Of a DNA stretch of 64,000 nucleotides, positions 1 through 8,625 are shown piece by piece (position 1 is the first letter of the stretch; each line of letters starts with the position of its first letter). The DNA comes from Microbacterium suaedae (GTDB taxonomy: Bacteria > Actinomycetota > Actinomycetes > Actinomycetales > Microbacteriaceae). The stretch lies in assembly GCF_003254645.1 (NCBI RefSeq), contig NZ_PNFD01000002.1:62001-126000 (forward strand), written 5' to 3'. Made by a program: the position numbers and the translations under genes. Below the pieces are notes generated by a model that did not search any database, had not been told where the DNA came from, and saw only the letters and a program-made list of their open reading frames with translations.

Positions 1-1
1 C

Positions 2-127
2 GAGACCGCGCGGGACGTGCGCGAACGAATCGACGCGGGTGCCACGCTCGTGCAGGGGTACACGGGATTCATCTACCGTGGCCCGCTCTGGGCCCACGAG
101 ATCAATCGCGGTCTGACGCGCCGCTGA
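2..127 (+). CDS. pyrD: Dihydroorotate dehydrogenase, C-terminal end (partial)
   Basis: Only the last 41 codons are in the window; the gene enters from the left edge and stops with TGA at 125-127. The tail contains a [16 protein letters not shown] segment, which is the flavin-phosphate-binding end of the TIM barrel of class 2 (quinone-linked) dihydroorotate dehydrogenases. That enzyme oxidises dihydroorotate to orotate in pyrimidine synthesis at the membrane. The assignment rests on this short tail alone. The next gene is convergent, 16 bp away. Confidence 0.75.
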   Translation, partial: ETARDVRERIDAGATLVQGYTGFIYRGPLWAHEINRGLTRR

Positions 128-143
128 CGCGCGGCGTGCCGGA

Positions 144-710
144 TCAGACGCGCGGGTACTCGCCGCGCTTCGCCTGCGGCTTCGGCATGCGCATGAAGCG
201 CATCTGGATCGAGCGCATGGCGGCGTACCAGCCGAGGCCCTTCTCGCGACGATCCTCGCCGAACTTCTCCGCGGCGAGCTTCTTCACGCGCCGAGACAGC
301 AGGATCATGTCGCCGATCACGAACAGGATGAACGCCCACAGCGCGACGAACGACCAGAACTGCGTGAACGTCGTGGGGATGAACGTCAGCACGATGACGA
401 CGACCATCATCGGCATCAGGAACTCACCGAGGTGCCAGCCTGCGTCGGTCCAGTCGCGCACGAATCGCCGCTGCGGCCCCTTGTCGCGGGCGGGCAGATA
501 GCGCTCTTCGCCGTTGGCCATGCCGAGGCGCGCGCGGTCCTGGCGCTCGCGCATCTCGGCGCGCGCGGCGCGCTTTGCGTCCTTCGTCGTCGCGACGAGG
601 GGGCGCACGCGCTTCGCCTCCTGCTCGGCGCGCTTCGGCGTCGGACGCCCCTTGCCCTCTCGCTGCGGCGTGACCGCGTCGTCGTCGGCAGGAGAAGCGT
701 TCTTCGGCAT
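144..710 (-). CDS. DUF3043 family membrane protein
   Basis: A protein of about 188 residues starting at MPKNASPADD (710); an upstream in-frame start is possible but the Met at 710 fits the family better. The first ~95 residues are charged and rich in Lys, Arg and Glu. Two adjacent hydrophobic segments follow (around residues 100-120 and 125-145), then a basic C-terminus. This layout is that of actinobacterial DUF3043 proteins, small cytosol-facing membrane proteins of unknown function. It is transcribed divergently from the M20 peptidase gene, with 47 bp between starts. No enzymatic motif is visible. Confidence 0.75.
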   Translation of the reverse strand: MPKNASPADDDAVTPQREGKGRPTPKRAEQEAKRVRPLVATTKDAKRAARAEMRERQDRARLGMANGEERYLPARDKGPQRRFVRDWTDAGWHLGEFLMPMMVVVIVLTFIPTTFTQFWSFVALWAFILFVIGDMILLSRRVKKLAAEKFGEDRREKGLGWYAAMRSIQMRFMRMPKPQAKRGEYPRV

Positions 711-757
711 CGGGAACCTCGGGTATCGGGGCAGGGGATCCACATAAGATTACCCGC

Positions 758-2212
758 ATGACTTCCACGGCACCTGACGGACCCGTTTCCGACGACGATC
801 AGAGGCTGCTCGAGGCCGTGGCGGGCGGCTTCCCCGCGGCCGTCGACGACCTCGGCCGACTCGTGAGGATCCCCGGCATCGCGTGGCCCGCGTTCGACCA
901 GTCGGCCCTCGTGCGCAGCGCAGAGGAGATCGCCGAGCTTGCGCGGGATACGGGCTTGTTCGACACGGTCGACATCGAGCGTGCTCCCGTCGCGGACGGC
1001 GACGGTGACGAACTTGGCCAGCCCGCCGTTCTCGCGGTGCGGCGCGCGAAGGCCGGGCGGCCGACGATCATGCTCTACGCGCACCACGACGTGCAGCCGC
1101 CGGGTGACGACGAGCTGTGGGAGACGCCGCCGTTCGAGCCGACGGTGCGCGACGGGCGCATCTACGCGCGCGGCGCCGCCGACGACAAGGCCGGCGTCAT
1201 GGCCCATATCGCCTCGCTCCGGGCGCTCGCCGAGACGATCGGCCCCGATGCGGTCGATCTCGGCATCGTGCTGTTCGTCGAGGGGGAGGAGGAGTACGGC
1301 TCGCGCTCGTTCGCCCCGTTCCTGGAAACGCATGCCGAGACGATGCGCTCCGATGTCATCGTCGTCGCCGATTCCGGAAACCTCGATTCCGAGACACCCG
1401 CTGTCACCGTCTCTCTGCGTGGGAACGCGAAGTTCCACCTCACGGTGCGCACGCTCGAGCACGCCTCGCACTCGGGGATGTTCGGCGGTGCCGTGCCCGA
1501 CGCGATGATGGCGGCCGTGCGATTACTCTCGACGCTGTGGGATGAGAACGGTGCCGTCGCGGTGGACGGCCTCGTCGCCCGTGAGGCCGAGACGCCGCCC
1601 TACGACGAGGAGCAGCTCCGGGACGAGACCGGCCTGCTCGAGGGCGTCCGCCCTGTGGGCAGCGGTTCGATCCTCGGGCGCATCTGGAATGGCCCGACCG
1701 TCACCGTGACGGGCATCGACTTCACAACGGTGGAGGCTGCGAGCAACACCCTCGCCCCCGAGGTGACGCTCGTCCTCAGCTGCCGCGTGGCTCCCGGGCA
1801 GTCCTCGGCGGATGCGTATGCGGCGATCGAGCGCCACCTCCGGGCGCACGCACCCTTCGGGGCGCAGCTCGCCTTCAGCGAGGTGGATCTGGGCGACAGC
1901 GTTCTCGTCGACACTGACGGATGGGCGATCGGCGAGGCGCGGCGGGCCCTCTCCGACGGATACGGCCGGGAATCGGTCGACTACGGCGTCGGCGGATCGA
2001 TCCCCTTCATCTCGGACCTCGCCGAGCGCTATCCCGATGCCCAGATCCTCGTGACGGGCGTTGAGGATCCGCATTCCCGCGCACACAGCCCGAACGAATC
2101 GCTCCACATCGACACCTTCCGAAACGCGATCCGCTCTGAGGCGCTGCTCCTCGCGCGTCTGAATCGACGCGAGATGACTTCGGCGGGTCCCATCGACGAC
2201 AACGGCCGATAG
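758..2212 (+). CDS. M20 family metallopeptidase (dipeptidase-type)
   Basis: The 484-residue product matches M20/M25/M40 zinc peptidases. The first metal-binding segment reads YAHHDVQPPG, followed by RGAADDKAG with the bridging Asp. The catalytic Glu pair is in FVEGEEEYGS and a dimerisation-domain segment is in the middle. A late His lies in EDPHSRAHSPNES. Family members remove C-terminal or dipeptide residues in the cytosol, using two zinc ions. The substrate cannot be deduced. The ATG at 758 lies 48 bp from a divergent gene, so the promoter must be in that short gap. Confidence 0.88.
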   Translation: MTSTAPDGPVSDDDQRLLEAVAGGFPAAVDDLGRLVRIPGIAWPAFDQSALVRSAEEIAELARDTGLFDTVDIERAPVADGDGDELGQPAVLAVRRAKAGRPTIMLYAHHDVQPPGDDELWETPPFEPTVRDGRIYARGAADDKAGVMAHIASLRALAETIGPDAVDLGIVLFVEGEEEYGSRSFAPFLETHAETMRSDVIVVADSGNLDSETPAVTVSLRGNAKFHLTVRTLEHASHSGMFGGAVPDAMMAAVRLLSTLWDENGAVAVDGLVAREAETPPYDEEQLRDETGLLEGVRPVGSGSILGRIWNGPTVTVTGIDFTTVEAASNTLAPEVTLVLSCRVAPGQSSADAYAAIERHLRAHAPFGAQLAFSEVDLGDSVLVDTDGWAIGEARRALSDGYGRESVDYGVGGSIPFISDLAERYPDAQILVTGVEDPHSRAHSPNESLHIDTFRNAIRSEALLLARLNRREMTSAGPIDDNGR

Positions 2213-2261
2213 AATCGACGCATGCCGCCGCGAGCGGCGACACACGGAGAGGAGAACTGTC

Positions 2262-2627
2262 ATGACCGATACCACGATGACGGCGCCCGCCACGGATCGT
2301 GCGCACGGGGTCAGCCTCACCGACGCCGCCGCGGCCAAGGTGAAGAGCCTGCTGGACCAGGAGGGCCGCGACGATCTGCGTCTGCGCGTCGCAGTGCAGC
2401 CCGGAGGCTGCTCGGGCCTGATCTATCAGCTGTACTTCGACGAGCGCTACCTGGACGGCGACGAGACGGTCGACTTCGACGGCGTCGAGGTGATCGTCGA
2501 CAACATGTCGGTGCCGTACCTCGACGGCGCGTCGATCGATTTCAAGGACACGATCTCGGAGCAGGGGTTCACGATCGACAACCCCAACGCGGGCGGCAGC
2601 TGCGCCTGCGGCGACAGCTTCCACTGA
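2262..2627 (+). CDS. erpA: A-type iron-sulfur cluster carrier (ErpA/HesB-IscA family)
   Basis: A 121-residue protein with the three conserved cysteines of A-type Fe-S carriers: one in QPGGCSG and two in GSCACGDSF at the C-terminus. It accepts and delivers Fe-S clusters to apoproteins, plausibly including the Rieske protein and fumarase-type enzymes encoded nearby. The ATG is preceded by a GGAGAGGAG-type ribosome site. It is a single gene ending in a strong hairpin terminator. ErpA, IscA and SufA cannot be separated by sequence alone here. Confidence 0.88.
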   Translation: MTDTTMTAPATDRAHGVSLTDAAAAKVKSLLDQEGRDDLRLRVAVQPGGCSGLIYQLYFDERYLDGDETVDFDGVEVIVDNMSVPYLDGASIDFKDTISEQGFTIDNPNAGGSCACGDSFH

Positions 2628-2639
2628 TCAGCCCCGCAA

Positions 2640-2672
2640 AACGCCCCGCGTGCCTTCGGCGCGCGGGGCGTT
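2640..2672 (+). terminator. Hairpin terminator after erpA
   Basis: A perfect 11-bp stem (AACGCCCCGCG and its complement) extends through a GCC/GGC inner stem to a TTC loop, 12 bp after the erpA stop. It is followed by CTTCGTGT. There is no long T-run, as is usual in high-GC actinobacteria. Confidence 0.8.
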
Positions 2673-2788
2673 CTTCGTGTGCCCGCGGTTTCGACGTCGT
2701 GTCGAACTCGCTGGGAGAGTGGCATGAACCGCGTGAGCGGTTGCCATAGGATGGTTCTCAGCCACATCCATGTTCGAAAGGTGAATTC

Positions 2789-3700
2789 GTGCCGTCGAAA
2801 CGCCGAATCCGCTGGGCCGCGGCCTCCGTGCTCGCCGCGGCTGCTGCTGCACTTGCGGGGTGCACTCCCACAGAGCTTCACGGTTACCTCCCGGGCTTCG
2901 ACAGCTCCGGGCAGGCGACGACGAACCAGACTGAGGGCATCGCCTCGCTGTGGGTCGGATCGTGGATCGTGCTGCTGATCGTCGGCGTGATCACCTGGGG
3001 CCTGATGCTCTGGGCGATGATCGTGTACCGCCGCCGCAAGGGTCAGACCGGCCTCCCGGTGCAGCTGCGCTACAACATGCCGATCGAGATCTTCTTCACC
3101 TCGGTCCCGATGATCCTCGTGATCGGACTGTTCGCGTTCACCGTTCGCGAGCAGACCGCCATCGAGCGGCCCTGGGGCGAGGACGAGGTCGAGGTCCAGG
3201 TCACGGCGATCGCCAAGCAGTGGGCATGGGACTTCCAGTACGACGAGGCCACCTCGGGCGGTGAGACCGTCCACACGATGGGCGTGCAGGCGCAGCCCGA
3301 CGAGGACGGCAACATCGATCAGAGTGAGTTGCCGACGCTCGTTCTGCCGGTCGACAAGAAGGTCACGATCGACCTGCAGTCGCGCGACGTGATCCACTCC
3401 TTCTGGATCATCGACTTCCTCTACAAGAAGGACATGTACATCGGCCACGACAACTCGTGGTCGTTCATCCCGACACGTGAGGGAACGTACGCCGGCAAGT
3501 GTGCTGAGCTCTGCGGCGAGTACCACTCGATGATGCTCTTCAACGTCGAGGTCGTGAGCGAGTCCGAGTACGAGCAGTACATTGCTGAGCTCGAGGCGGA
3601 CGGCAACACGGGCGACGTGAGCGACGCATACGACCGTCTGCAGAACAACCCCGGAACCGACGGGACGCGGTCTGAGACCGAGACCGAGGAAGGACACTGA
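2789..3700 (+). CDS. ctaC: Cytochrome c oxidase subunit II (aa3 type)
   Basis: A 303-residue protein with a GTG start at 2789 and a GAAAGG ribosome site just upstream. The N-terminus is a lipoprotein-type signal ending in LAGC, so the mature protein is probably lipid-anchored. Two transmembrane helices follow and then an extracytoplasmic cupredoxin domain. The CuA site is visible as [12 protein letters not shown], with an upstream His. It receives electrons from the bcc complex and passes them to subunit I. It lies 2 bp before ctaD in one operon. The Glu/Asp/Thr-rich tail is variable. Confidence 0.95.
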   Translation: MPSKRRIRWAAASVLAAAAAALAGCTPTELHGYLPGFDSSGQATTNQTEGIASLWVGSWIVLLIVGVITWGLMLWAMIVYRRRKGQTGLPVQLRYNMPIEIFFTSVPMILVIGLFAFTVREQTAIERPWGEDEVEVQVTAIAKQWAWDFQYDEATSGGETVHTMGVQAQPDEDGNIDQSELPTLVLPVDKKVTIDLQSRDVIHSFWIIDFLYKKDMYIGHDNSWSFIPTREGTYAGKCAELCGEYHSMMLFNVEVVSESEYEQYIAELEADGNTGDVSDAYDRLQNNPGTDGTRSETETEEGH

Positions 3701-3702
3701 GC

Positions 3703-5421
3703 ATGGCCACCGAGCTCGCTCCTGCTCCGCTTCCTCCGCGCCAGGCTGCTCTTCTGAGCAGCTCGCGCACGGGTGAGAAGGGCAACATCATCGTCAAGTG
3801 GATCACCTCCACTGACCACAAGACGATCGGGTACATGTACCTGATCGCGTCCGTGATCTTCTTCCTCCTCGGCGGCGTGATGGCGCTCGTCATCCGCGCA
3901 GAGCTGTTCGCGCCCGGGATGCAGATCGTCCCGACGAAGGAGCAGTACAACCAGCTGTTCACGATGCACGGCACCGTGATGCTGCTGATGTTCGCGACCC
4001 CGCTGTTCGCGGGCTTCGCGAACGCGATCCTGCCGCTGCAGATCGGCGCGCCCGATGTGGCGTTCCCGCGTCTGAACGCCTTCGCGCTGTGGCTGTTCAT
4101 CTTCGGATCCCTCATCGCGATCGCCGGGTTCCTCACCCCGCAGGGTGCCGCCTCGTTCGGCTGGTTCGCCTACCAGCCGCTCGCGAACGCGTCATTCTCT
4201 CCGGGTGTCGGCGGCCATCTCTGGATGGTGGGCCTCGGTCTGTCGGGTTTCGGCACCATCTTCGGCGCTGTGAACTTCATCACGACGATCATCACGATGC
4301 GCGCGCCGGGCATGACGATGTGGCGCCTGCCGATCTTCTCGTGGAACACGCTCATCACGAGCCTTCTGATCATCATCGCGTTCCCCGTCCTCGCGGCCGC
4401 GATGCTCGCGGCGGCGAGCGACCGCATCTTCGGCTCGCACATCTACGACCCGCAGAACGGCGGCGTGCTGCTGTGGCAGCACCTGTTCTGGTTCTTCGGG
4501 CACCCTGAGGTGTACATCATCGCGTTGCCGTTCTTCGGCATCGTGTCCGAGATCTTCCCGGCCTTCAGCCGCAAGCCGATCTTCGGCTACAAGACGCTCG
4601 TCTATGCGACGATCGCGATCGCCGCGCTGTCCGTGTCGGTGTGGGCGCACCACATGTACGTCACGGGCGCTGTGCTGCTGCCCTTCTTCGCCCTCATGAC
4701 GATGTTGATCGCGGTGCCGACCGGCGTGAAGATCTTCAACTGGATCGGCACGATGTGGCGAGGCTCGATCACGTTCGAGACGCCGATGCTCTTCTCGCTC
4801 GGCTTCCTCGTCTCGTTCGTCTTCGGTGGGCTCACGGGCGTGATCCTCTCGGCGCCGCCCCTCGACTTCCACCTCAGCGATTCGTACTTCGTCGTCGCCC
4901 ACTTCCACTACGTGGTCTTCGGAACCGTCGTCTTCGCGATGTTCGCCGGCTTCTACTTCTGGTGGCCGAAGTGGACAGGGAAGATGCTCAACGAGCGTCT
5001 CGGCTACGTGCACTTCTGGCTGCTCTTCATCGGCTTCCACATGACGTTCCTTGTGCAGCACTGGCTGGGCGTCGACGGCATGGTCCGTCGCTACGCCGAC
5101 TGGTCGGCCGCTGACGGCTGGGCATGGGAGAACCAGCTCTCGACGATCGGTTCGATCGTGCTCGCCACGTCGATGATCCCGTTCTTCCTCAATGTGTGGA
5201 TCACGGCCCGCAAGGCGCCGAAGGTCACGGTCAACGACCCGTGGGGCTACGGCGGATCGCTCGAGTGGGCGACCAGCTGCCCGCCGCCGCGCCACAACTT
5301 CACGTCGATCCCGCGCATTCGCTCGGAGCGCCCGGCGTTCGACCTGAACCATCCCGAGGCGGCGGACGACTTCGATCCCGCACGCACTCCGGAGCCCGCA
5401 CCGCAGGGAGGAACGAAGTAA
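3703..5421 (+). CDS. ctaD: Cytochrome c oxidase subunit I
   Basis: A 572-residue haem-copper oxidase catalytic subunit with twelve or so membrane helices. Ligand segments are readable: TMHGTVM (haem a His), [10 protein letters not shown] (CuB His and the Tyr cross-link) and HHMYVTGA. The FHYVVFG segment carries the haem a3/a ligands. It reduces oxygen to water and pumps protons. It sits directly after ctaC. Its TAA stop shares one base with the ctaF start, so translation is likely coupled. Confidence 0.97.
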   Translation: MATELAPAPLPPRQAALLSSSRTGEKGNIIVKWITSTDHKTIGYMYLIASVIFFLLGGVMALVIRAELFAPGMQIVPTKEQYNQLFTMHGTVMLLMFATPLFAGFANAILPLQIGAPDVAFPRLNAFALWLFIFGSLIAIAGFLTPQGAASFGWFAYQPLANASFSPGVGGHLWMVGLGLSGFGTIFGAVNFITTIITMRAPGMTMWRLPIFSWNTLITSLLIIIAFPVLAAAMLAAASDRIFGSHIYDPQNGGVLLWQHLFWFFGHPEVYIIALPFFGIVSEIFPAFSRKPIFGYKTLVYATIAIAALSVSVWAHHMYVTGAVLLPFFALMTMLIAVPTGVKIFNWIGTMWRGSITFETPMLFSLGFLVSFVFGGLTGVILSAPPLDFHLSDSYFVVAHFHYVVFGTVVFAMFAGFYFWWPKWTGKMLNERLGYVHFWLLFIGFHMTFLVQHWLGVDGMVRRYADWSAADGWAWENQLSTIGSIVLATSMIPFFLNVWITARKAPKVTVNDPWGYGGSLEWATSCPPPRHNFTSIPRIRSERPAFDLNHPEAADDFDPARTPEPAPQGGTK

Positions 5422-5840
5422 TGAAGTCGCAGATCGGACTCTGGTGGCTGCTCGCGGTCTTCTTCTTCGTGTGCTTCGCCGGCTACACGGTGTGGAACCT
5501 CCTCGATGGCGGGCACGTCGAGTGGATCGGCTCGGTCGCGCTGCTCTTCTCGATGTTCATGGCCGCGATGATCGCGTTCTTCGTGCAGCGCATCCACAAG
5601 AGCCAGCAGGGCGTCGAGCTTCCCGAAGACCGGCTCGACGTCGGCATCGACGACGGCGAGCAGGAGCAGGGTGAGTTCAGCCCCTGGTCCTGGTGGCCTC
5701 TCGTGCTTGCCGCAGCTCCTGCGGTCGGCATGATCTCGCTGGCGACGGCGCACTTCCTCATCCCGGTGGCTGCGGGACTGCTCGTCCTCGGTCTTGTCGG
5801 CTGGGTCTACGAGTACTACCGCGGGAACTTCGCGCGCTGA
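5421..5840 (+). CDS. ctaF: Cytochrome c oxidase subunit IV (actinobacterial CtaF)
   Basis: A 139-residue protein with four predicted membrane helices in two pairs, separated by an acidic linker (VGIDDGEQEQGE). This is the actinobacterial subunit IV architecture. Its ATG at 5421 reuses the last base of the ctaD stop (TAATG). It is the last gene of the ctaC-ctaD-ctaF operon and is followed by a strong terminator hairpin. It is thought to stabilise the oxidase; no catalytic residues are expected. Confidence 0.92.
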   Translation: MKSQIGLWWLLAVFFFVCFAGYTVWNLLDGGHVEWIGSVALLFSMFMAAMIAFFVQRIHKSQQGVELPEDRLDVGIDDGEQEQGEFSPWSWWPLVLAAAPAVGMISLATAHFLIPVAAGLLVLGLVGWVYEYYRGNFAR

Positions 5841-5852
5841 GCGCTCCCCGTG

Positions 5853-5889
5853 ACGACGGCCCCCGACCTGCACGGTCGGGGGCCGTCGT
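5853..5889 (+). terminator. Terminator of the ctaCDF operon
   Basis: Perfect 16-bp arms (ACGACGGCCCCCGACC at 5853-5868 and its complement at 5874-5889) around a 5-base loop, 13 bp after the ctaF stop. It separates the oxidase operon from the prenyltransferase gene, which starts only 16 bp further on. Confidence 0.85.
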
Positions 5890-5904
5890 CGTTAGCATCA
5901 GGGG

Positions 5905-6744
5905 ATGCGCACTCCAGAGGTCCTCTGGCGATCGGCTCATCCAGGTCCGACGCTGGTCGTAACGACGATCGCGCTCGGACTGGGGATCTCCGTTGGGCTG
6001 GGCGCAGGCAGGCTTGCATTGCTTGTGGCGTCAGTGTTCGCGGGGCAGCTCTCCATCGGGATCTCGAACGACGCCATCGACGCGCCACGCGACCGCATCG
6101 TCGGGCGCGCCGACAAGCCGCTTTCGGTGTCGGGCGCACCACTCCGGACGGCCTGGGCCGTGGCTGTTTCCGCGGGCGCTCTCGCTCTTGTCCTGTCTGC
6201 GGTACTCGGATGGCAGATGGCGCTGGCGCATCTCGTGTTCGTCGGAGCGGGTTGGGCGTATAACGCCGGGTTGAAGTCCACCGTCTGGTCTGCGCTGTGC
6301 TTCGCCGTTGGATTCGCCGTTCTGCCCTCTCTCGCTCCGCTCAGTCTCCCGCGGCCGGAGGTGGCGCCCGCCTGGGCGTGGGGCGCCGGTGCTGCTCTCG
6401 GACTCGCCGTGCACTTCTCCAACGTGCTGCCGGATCTCGGTGACGACGCGCGCACGGGGGTGCGCGGGCTGCCCCACCGGATCGGGGGCCGTGGCTCGGC
6501 GATCCTCGCCTTCATCGCGCTCTTCGGAGGGGCGGTTGTCGTCGCCGTAGGGTCGTCTGCGCCGGACCGTCCGGTCGACGCAATCGCGACCTGGATTGGC
6601 CTCGCGGCGGTGACGGCGCTGGCCGTGTGGGGACTCCTCGTGTCGCTGCGCGGTTCTGTCGGACGCGTCGCGTTCCGTCTCGTGATGCTCGCGGCGCTGC
6701 TCCTGGCGGCACAGCTGGTTTTCACGAGCGCGATGGCGGCCTGA
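5905..6744 (+). CDS. UbiA-family prenyltransferase
   Basis: A 279-residue very hydrophobic protein with about eight membrane helices. The first Asp-rich motif of UbiA enzymes is seen as NDAIDAPRDR and the second as DLGDDARTG; both bind Mg-prenyl diphosphate. These enzymes attach an isoprenoid tail to an aromatic or similar acceptor in the membrane. It points toward the FAD monooxygenase gene and overlaps its 3' end by 23 bp. The three polyketide genes next to it suggest the acceptor is their product; this is inference. A terminator separates it from ctaF, so it needs its own promoter. Confidence 0.88.
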   Translation: MRTPEVLWRSAHPGPTLVVTTIALGLGISVGLGAGRLALLVASVFAGQLSIGISNDAIDAPRDRIVGRADKPLSVSGAPLRTAWAVAVSAGALALVLSAVLGWQMALAHLVFVGAGWAYNAGLKSTVWSALCFAVGFAVLPSLAPLSLPRPEVAPAWAWGAGAALGLAVHFSNVLPDLGDDARTGVRGLPHRIGGRGSAILAFIALFGGAVVVAVGSSAPDRPVDAIATWIGLAAVTALAVWGLLVSLRGSVGRVAFRLVMLAALLLAAQLVFTSAMAA

Positions 6745-7924
6745 TCTTCGCGGCGCAATCGAAGCCCATCGCGAATGCGCGTGCCGCCACAGAACCGAAC
6801 GGTCCGGTGAGCCCGGCGCTGAGCGCGCTCGTGACGACCCGGTGCGGAAGAGCCGCGCGGGCCCGCCCGAGGGCAGTGTTGAGATTGGCGAGTCGGTCCG
6901 CAGTCCGGGCCGAGGCGAGCCGCGCTCGTTCCCAGTGATGGAGCGACTCATCGATTTCGGGATCGCCGATCCGGGCGGCGAGGAGCGGGGCGAGGGTCGC
7001 GGCATCCAGCAGTCCAAGGTTCATGCCCTGCCCGCCGATGGGGCTCACCTCGTGGGCGGTGTCGCCGATCACGAGGATCCGCCCGACCCGCATTCGCGGG
7101 ACAAGGGCGCGCTGAACGCGAAAAGCCGTCGCCTGCTCGATCTCGGACGCTGCCTCGTCCGATCCCGTGAGGGAGGCGACCGTACGTCGTAGCTTCTCCG
7201 TGTCTGCGGTCCCGCTCCCTCCGTCTGACGCGGCCTCGCGGCGACTGATCCGACGATCCCAGGCGACGTAGCGGCGGGCGCCGTGGGGGAGTGGGAAGGA
7301 TTCCAGTACGCCGGCGCGATCCAGCGTGACGACGGCGGTGTGGTCGACCGAGTGGGATCCGCCGGCGACGTCAGCCATGAGGTAACAGTCGCGGCCCGGG
7401 CGGAGCCTCATCCGCGCGCCCGCGGGGACAAGCGCCCGCCCGCTGGAGCCGGCAGCGACAACGACGAAACGGGCACTGATCTCGTCATCTGAGGAGCGCG
7501 TGCGGGTCAGAATCTCGACGCGGCCCCCGCGCTCGTCCAATGCGACAGCGCGCACCCCGCGTCGGGGGACCGGAGCCTCCGCGGCGACCGCGGCAGTGGT
7601 GAGGGACTGAGGAAGCGACGCGACGAACGGGAAACGTGTCCGGAGGCGATCGAATCGGACTTCGCCGAGGACGTTTTCCCGAGTTCGGGCGACGCCGCGC
7701 GGGATCCGAACGGCCTCGGAGAGGATCCGCTCCGTCGCTCCCGAGTCCTCCAGCGCCGCGAGGACCGGCGGATGCACGCCGATCGCGCGGCTGCTGGACC
7801 GGCCGTCGGATCTCCGCTCGAGCAGGGCGACATCGACGCCGCGCCGGCGCAGCTCAGAAGCCAGGAGCAGCCCCGTGGGTCCTGCTCCGATGACGACGAC
7901 GTCGTGGTCGGGCGCGCCGCTCAC
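6722..7924 (-). CDS. FAD-dependent monooxygenase (PHBH/UbiH-like)
   Basis: A 400-residue flavoprotein hydroxylase. The N-terminal Rossmann motif is VVIGAGPTGLLLASEL with a following Glu-Arg, and the second FAD motif is VIGDTAHEVSPIGGQGMNLG. Such enzymes hydroxylate aromatic rings with NAD(P)H and oxygen. The GTG start at 7924 overlaps the methyltransferase stop by 4 bp, so the two are co-translated. In the context of the type III PKS it probably hydroxylates the polyketide ring, by analogy with quinone-pathway hydroxylases; substrate unproven. Confidence 0.88.
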   Translation of the reverse strand: MSGAPDHDVVVIGAGPTGLLLASELRRRGVDVALLERRSDGRSSSRAIGVHPPVLAALEDSGATERILSEAVRIPRGVARTRENVLGEVRFDRLRTRFPFVASLPQSLTTAAVAAEAPVPRRGVRAVALDERGGRVEILTRTRSSDDEISARFVVVAAGSSGRALVPAGARMRLRPGRDCYLMADVAGGSHSVDHTAVVTLDRAGVLESFPLPHGARRYVAWDRRISRREAASDGGSGTADTEKLRRTVASLTGSDEAASEIEQATAFRVQRALVPRMRVGRILVIGDTAHEVSPIGGQGMNLGLLDAATLAPLLAARIGDPEIDESLHHWERARLASARTADRLANLNTALGRARAALPHRVVTSALSAGLTGPFGSVAARAFAMGFDCAAKIRPPSRS

Positions 7925-8625
7925 GATGATCTCGCGCCCGGCGCGTGGACGGCGAGGAGCCGGAAGACGCCTGCCTGCTCACTTCGCCAGCCGTCAGGCA
8001 GCGCCGCGTCGAGCTCCGAGCGTGTGTAGCTGCGTCGAATGCTGCGCAGCCCGTCCGTGCGTAGGAGGGACCCGGGAGCCAGGGGAGTGATGCCGATGGC
8101 GTAGGCGGCGTAGGCGAGGTGGCTTCGGGCGATGTCGGAGTGGACGCACAGCCCGTCAGTGAGCGCGTTGGAATCGGCGAAGAGTCGGCCGAATCCCGAG
8201 GTGGAGAGATGATGCAGCAGATGGTTGGAGATCACGATGTCGAAGCGTGCGCCCTCGGCGACGAGTTCGCTGCTGTCGGCTCGGCGAAATCGGAGGCTGC
8301 TCGGTTGTTCGGCTCGCGCGGCGACGGCCAGAGCACGCTCGTCAGGGTCGATGCCCAGTGCATCGACGGCGAACCCATCCGCGTGTGTGAGGCGCACGAG
8401 GCGCCGCAGGACGTCGCCCGCGCCGCACCCGATGTCGAGAATGCGGGCGGGGCGGTCCAGCCTCGCGAGAGCGGAGCGCAGGTGGGAGCGGTAGACCCTG
8501 CCCCAGCCGGAGACGACGCGGTTCACGACCGCGAAGCGGTGCAGCGTACGCCGGAGGAGCACGGGATCACAGGAAGCGTCGTCCATCAGCTCGGTGAGCT
8601 GGGTGTCGCGCTCCGAGAGGTTCAC
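7921..8625 (-). CDS. Class I SAM-dependent methyltransferase
   Basis: A 234-residue protein with the SAM-binding motif I ILDIGCGAGDVLRRL, an acidic second-strand motif (GIDPDERAL) and IVISNHLLHHL as motif post-II. The GTG start overlaps the PKS stop (GTGA) and the stop overlaps the monooxygenase start, making a tight three-gene operon. The likely role is O- or C-methylation of the polyketide product. The acceptor atom cannot be read from sequence. Confidence 0.87.
   Translation of the reverse strand: MNLSERDTQLTELMDDASCDPVLLRRTLHRFAVVNRVVSGWGRVYRSHLRSALARLDRPARILDIGCGAGDVLRRLVRLTHADGFAVDALGIDPDERALAVAARAEQPSSLRFRRADSSELVAEGARFDIVISNHLLHHLSTSGFGRLFADSNALTDGLCVHSDIARSHLAYAAYAIGITPLAPGSLLRTDGLRSIRRSYTRSELDAALPDGWRSEQAGVFRLLAVHAPGARSS

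Noticed and set aside
416-1471. Minus-strand frame opposite the M20 peptidase
   Set aside because: It has no domain and Arg-rich shadow composition, and the peptidase on the plus strand has all its catalytic motifs.
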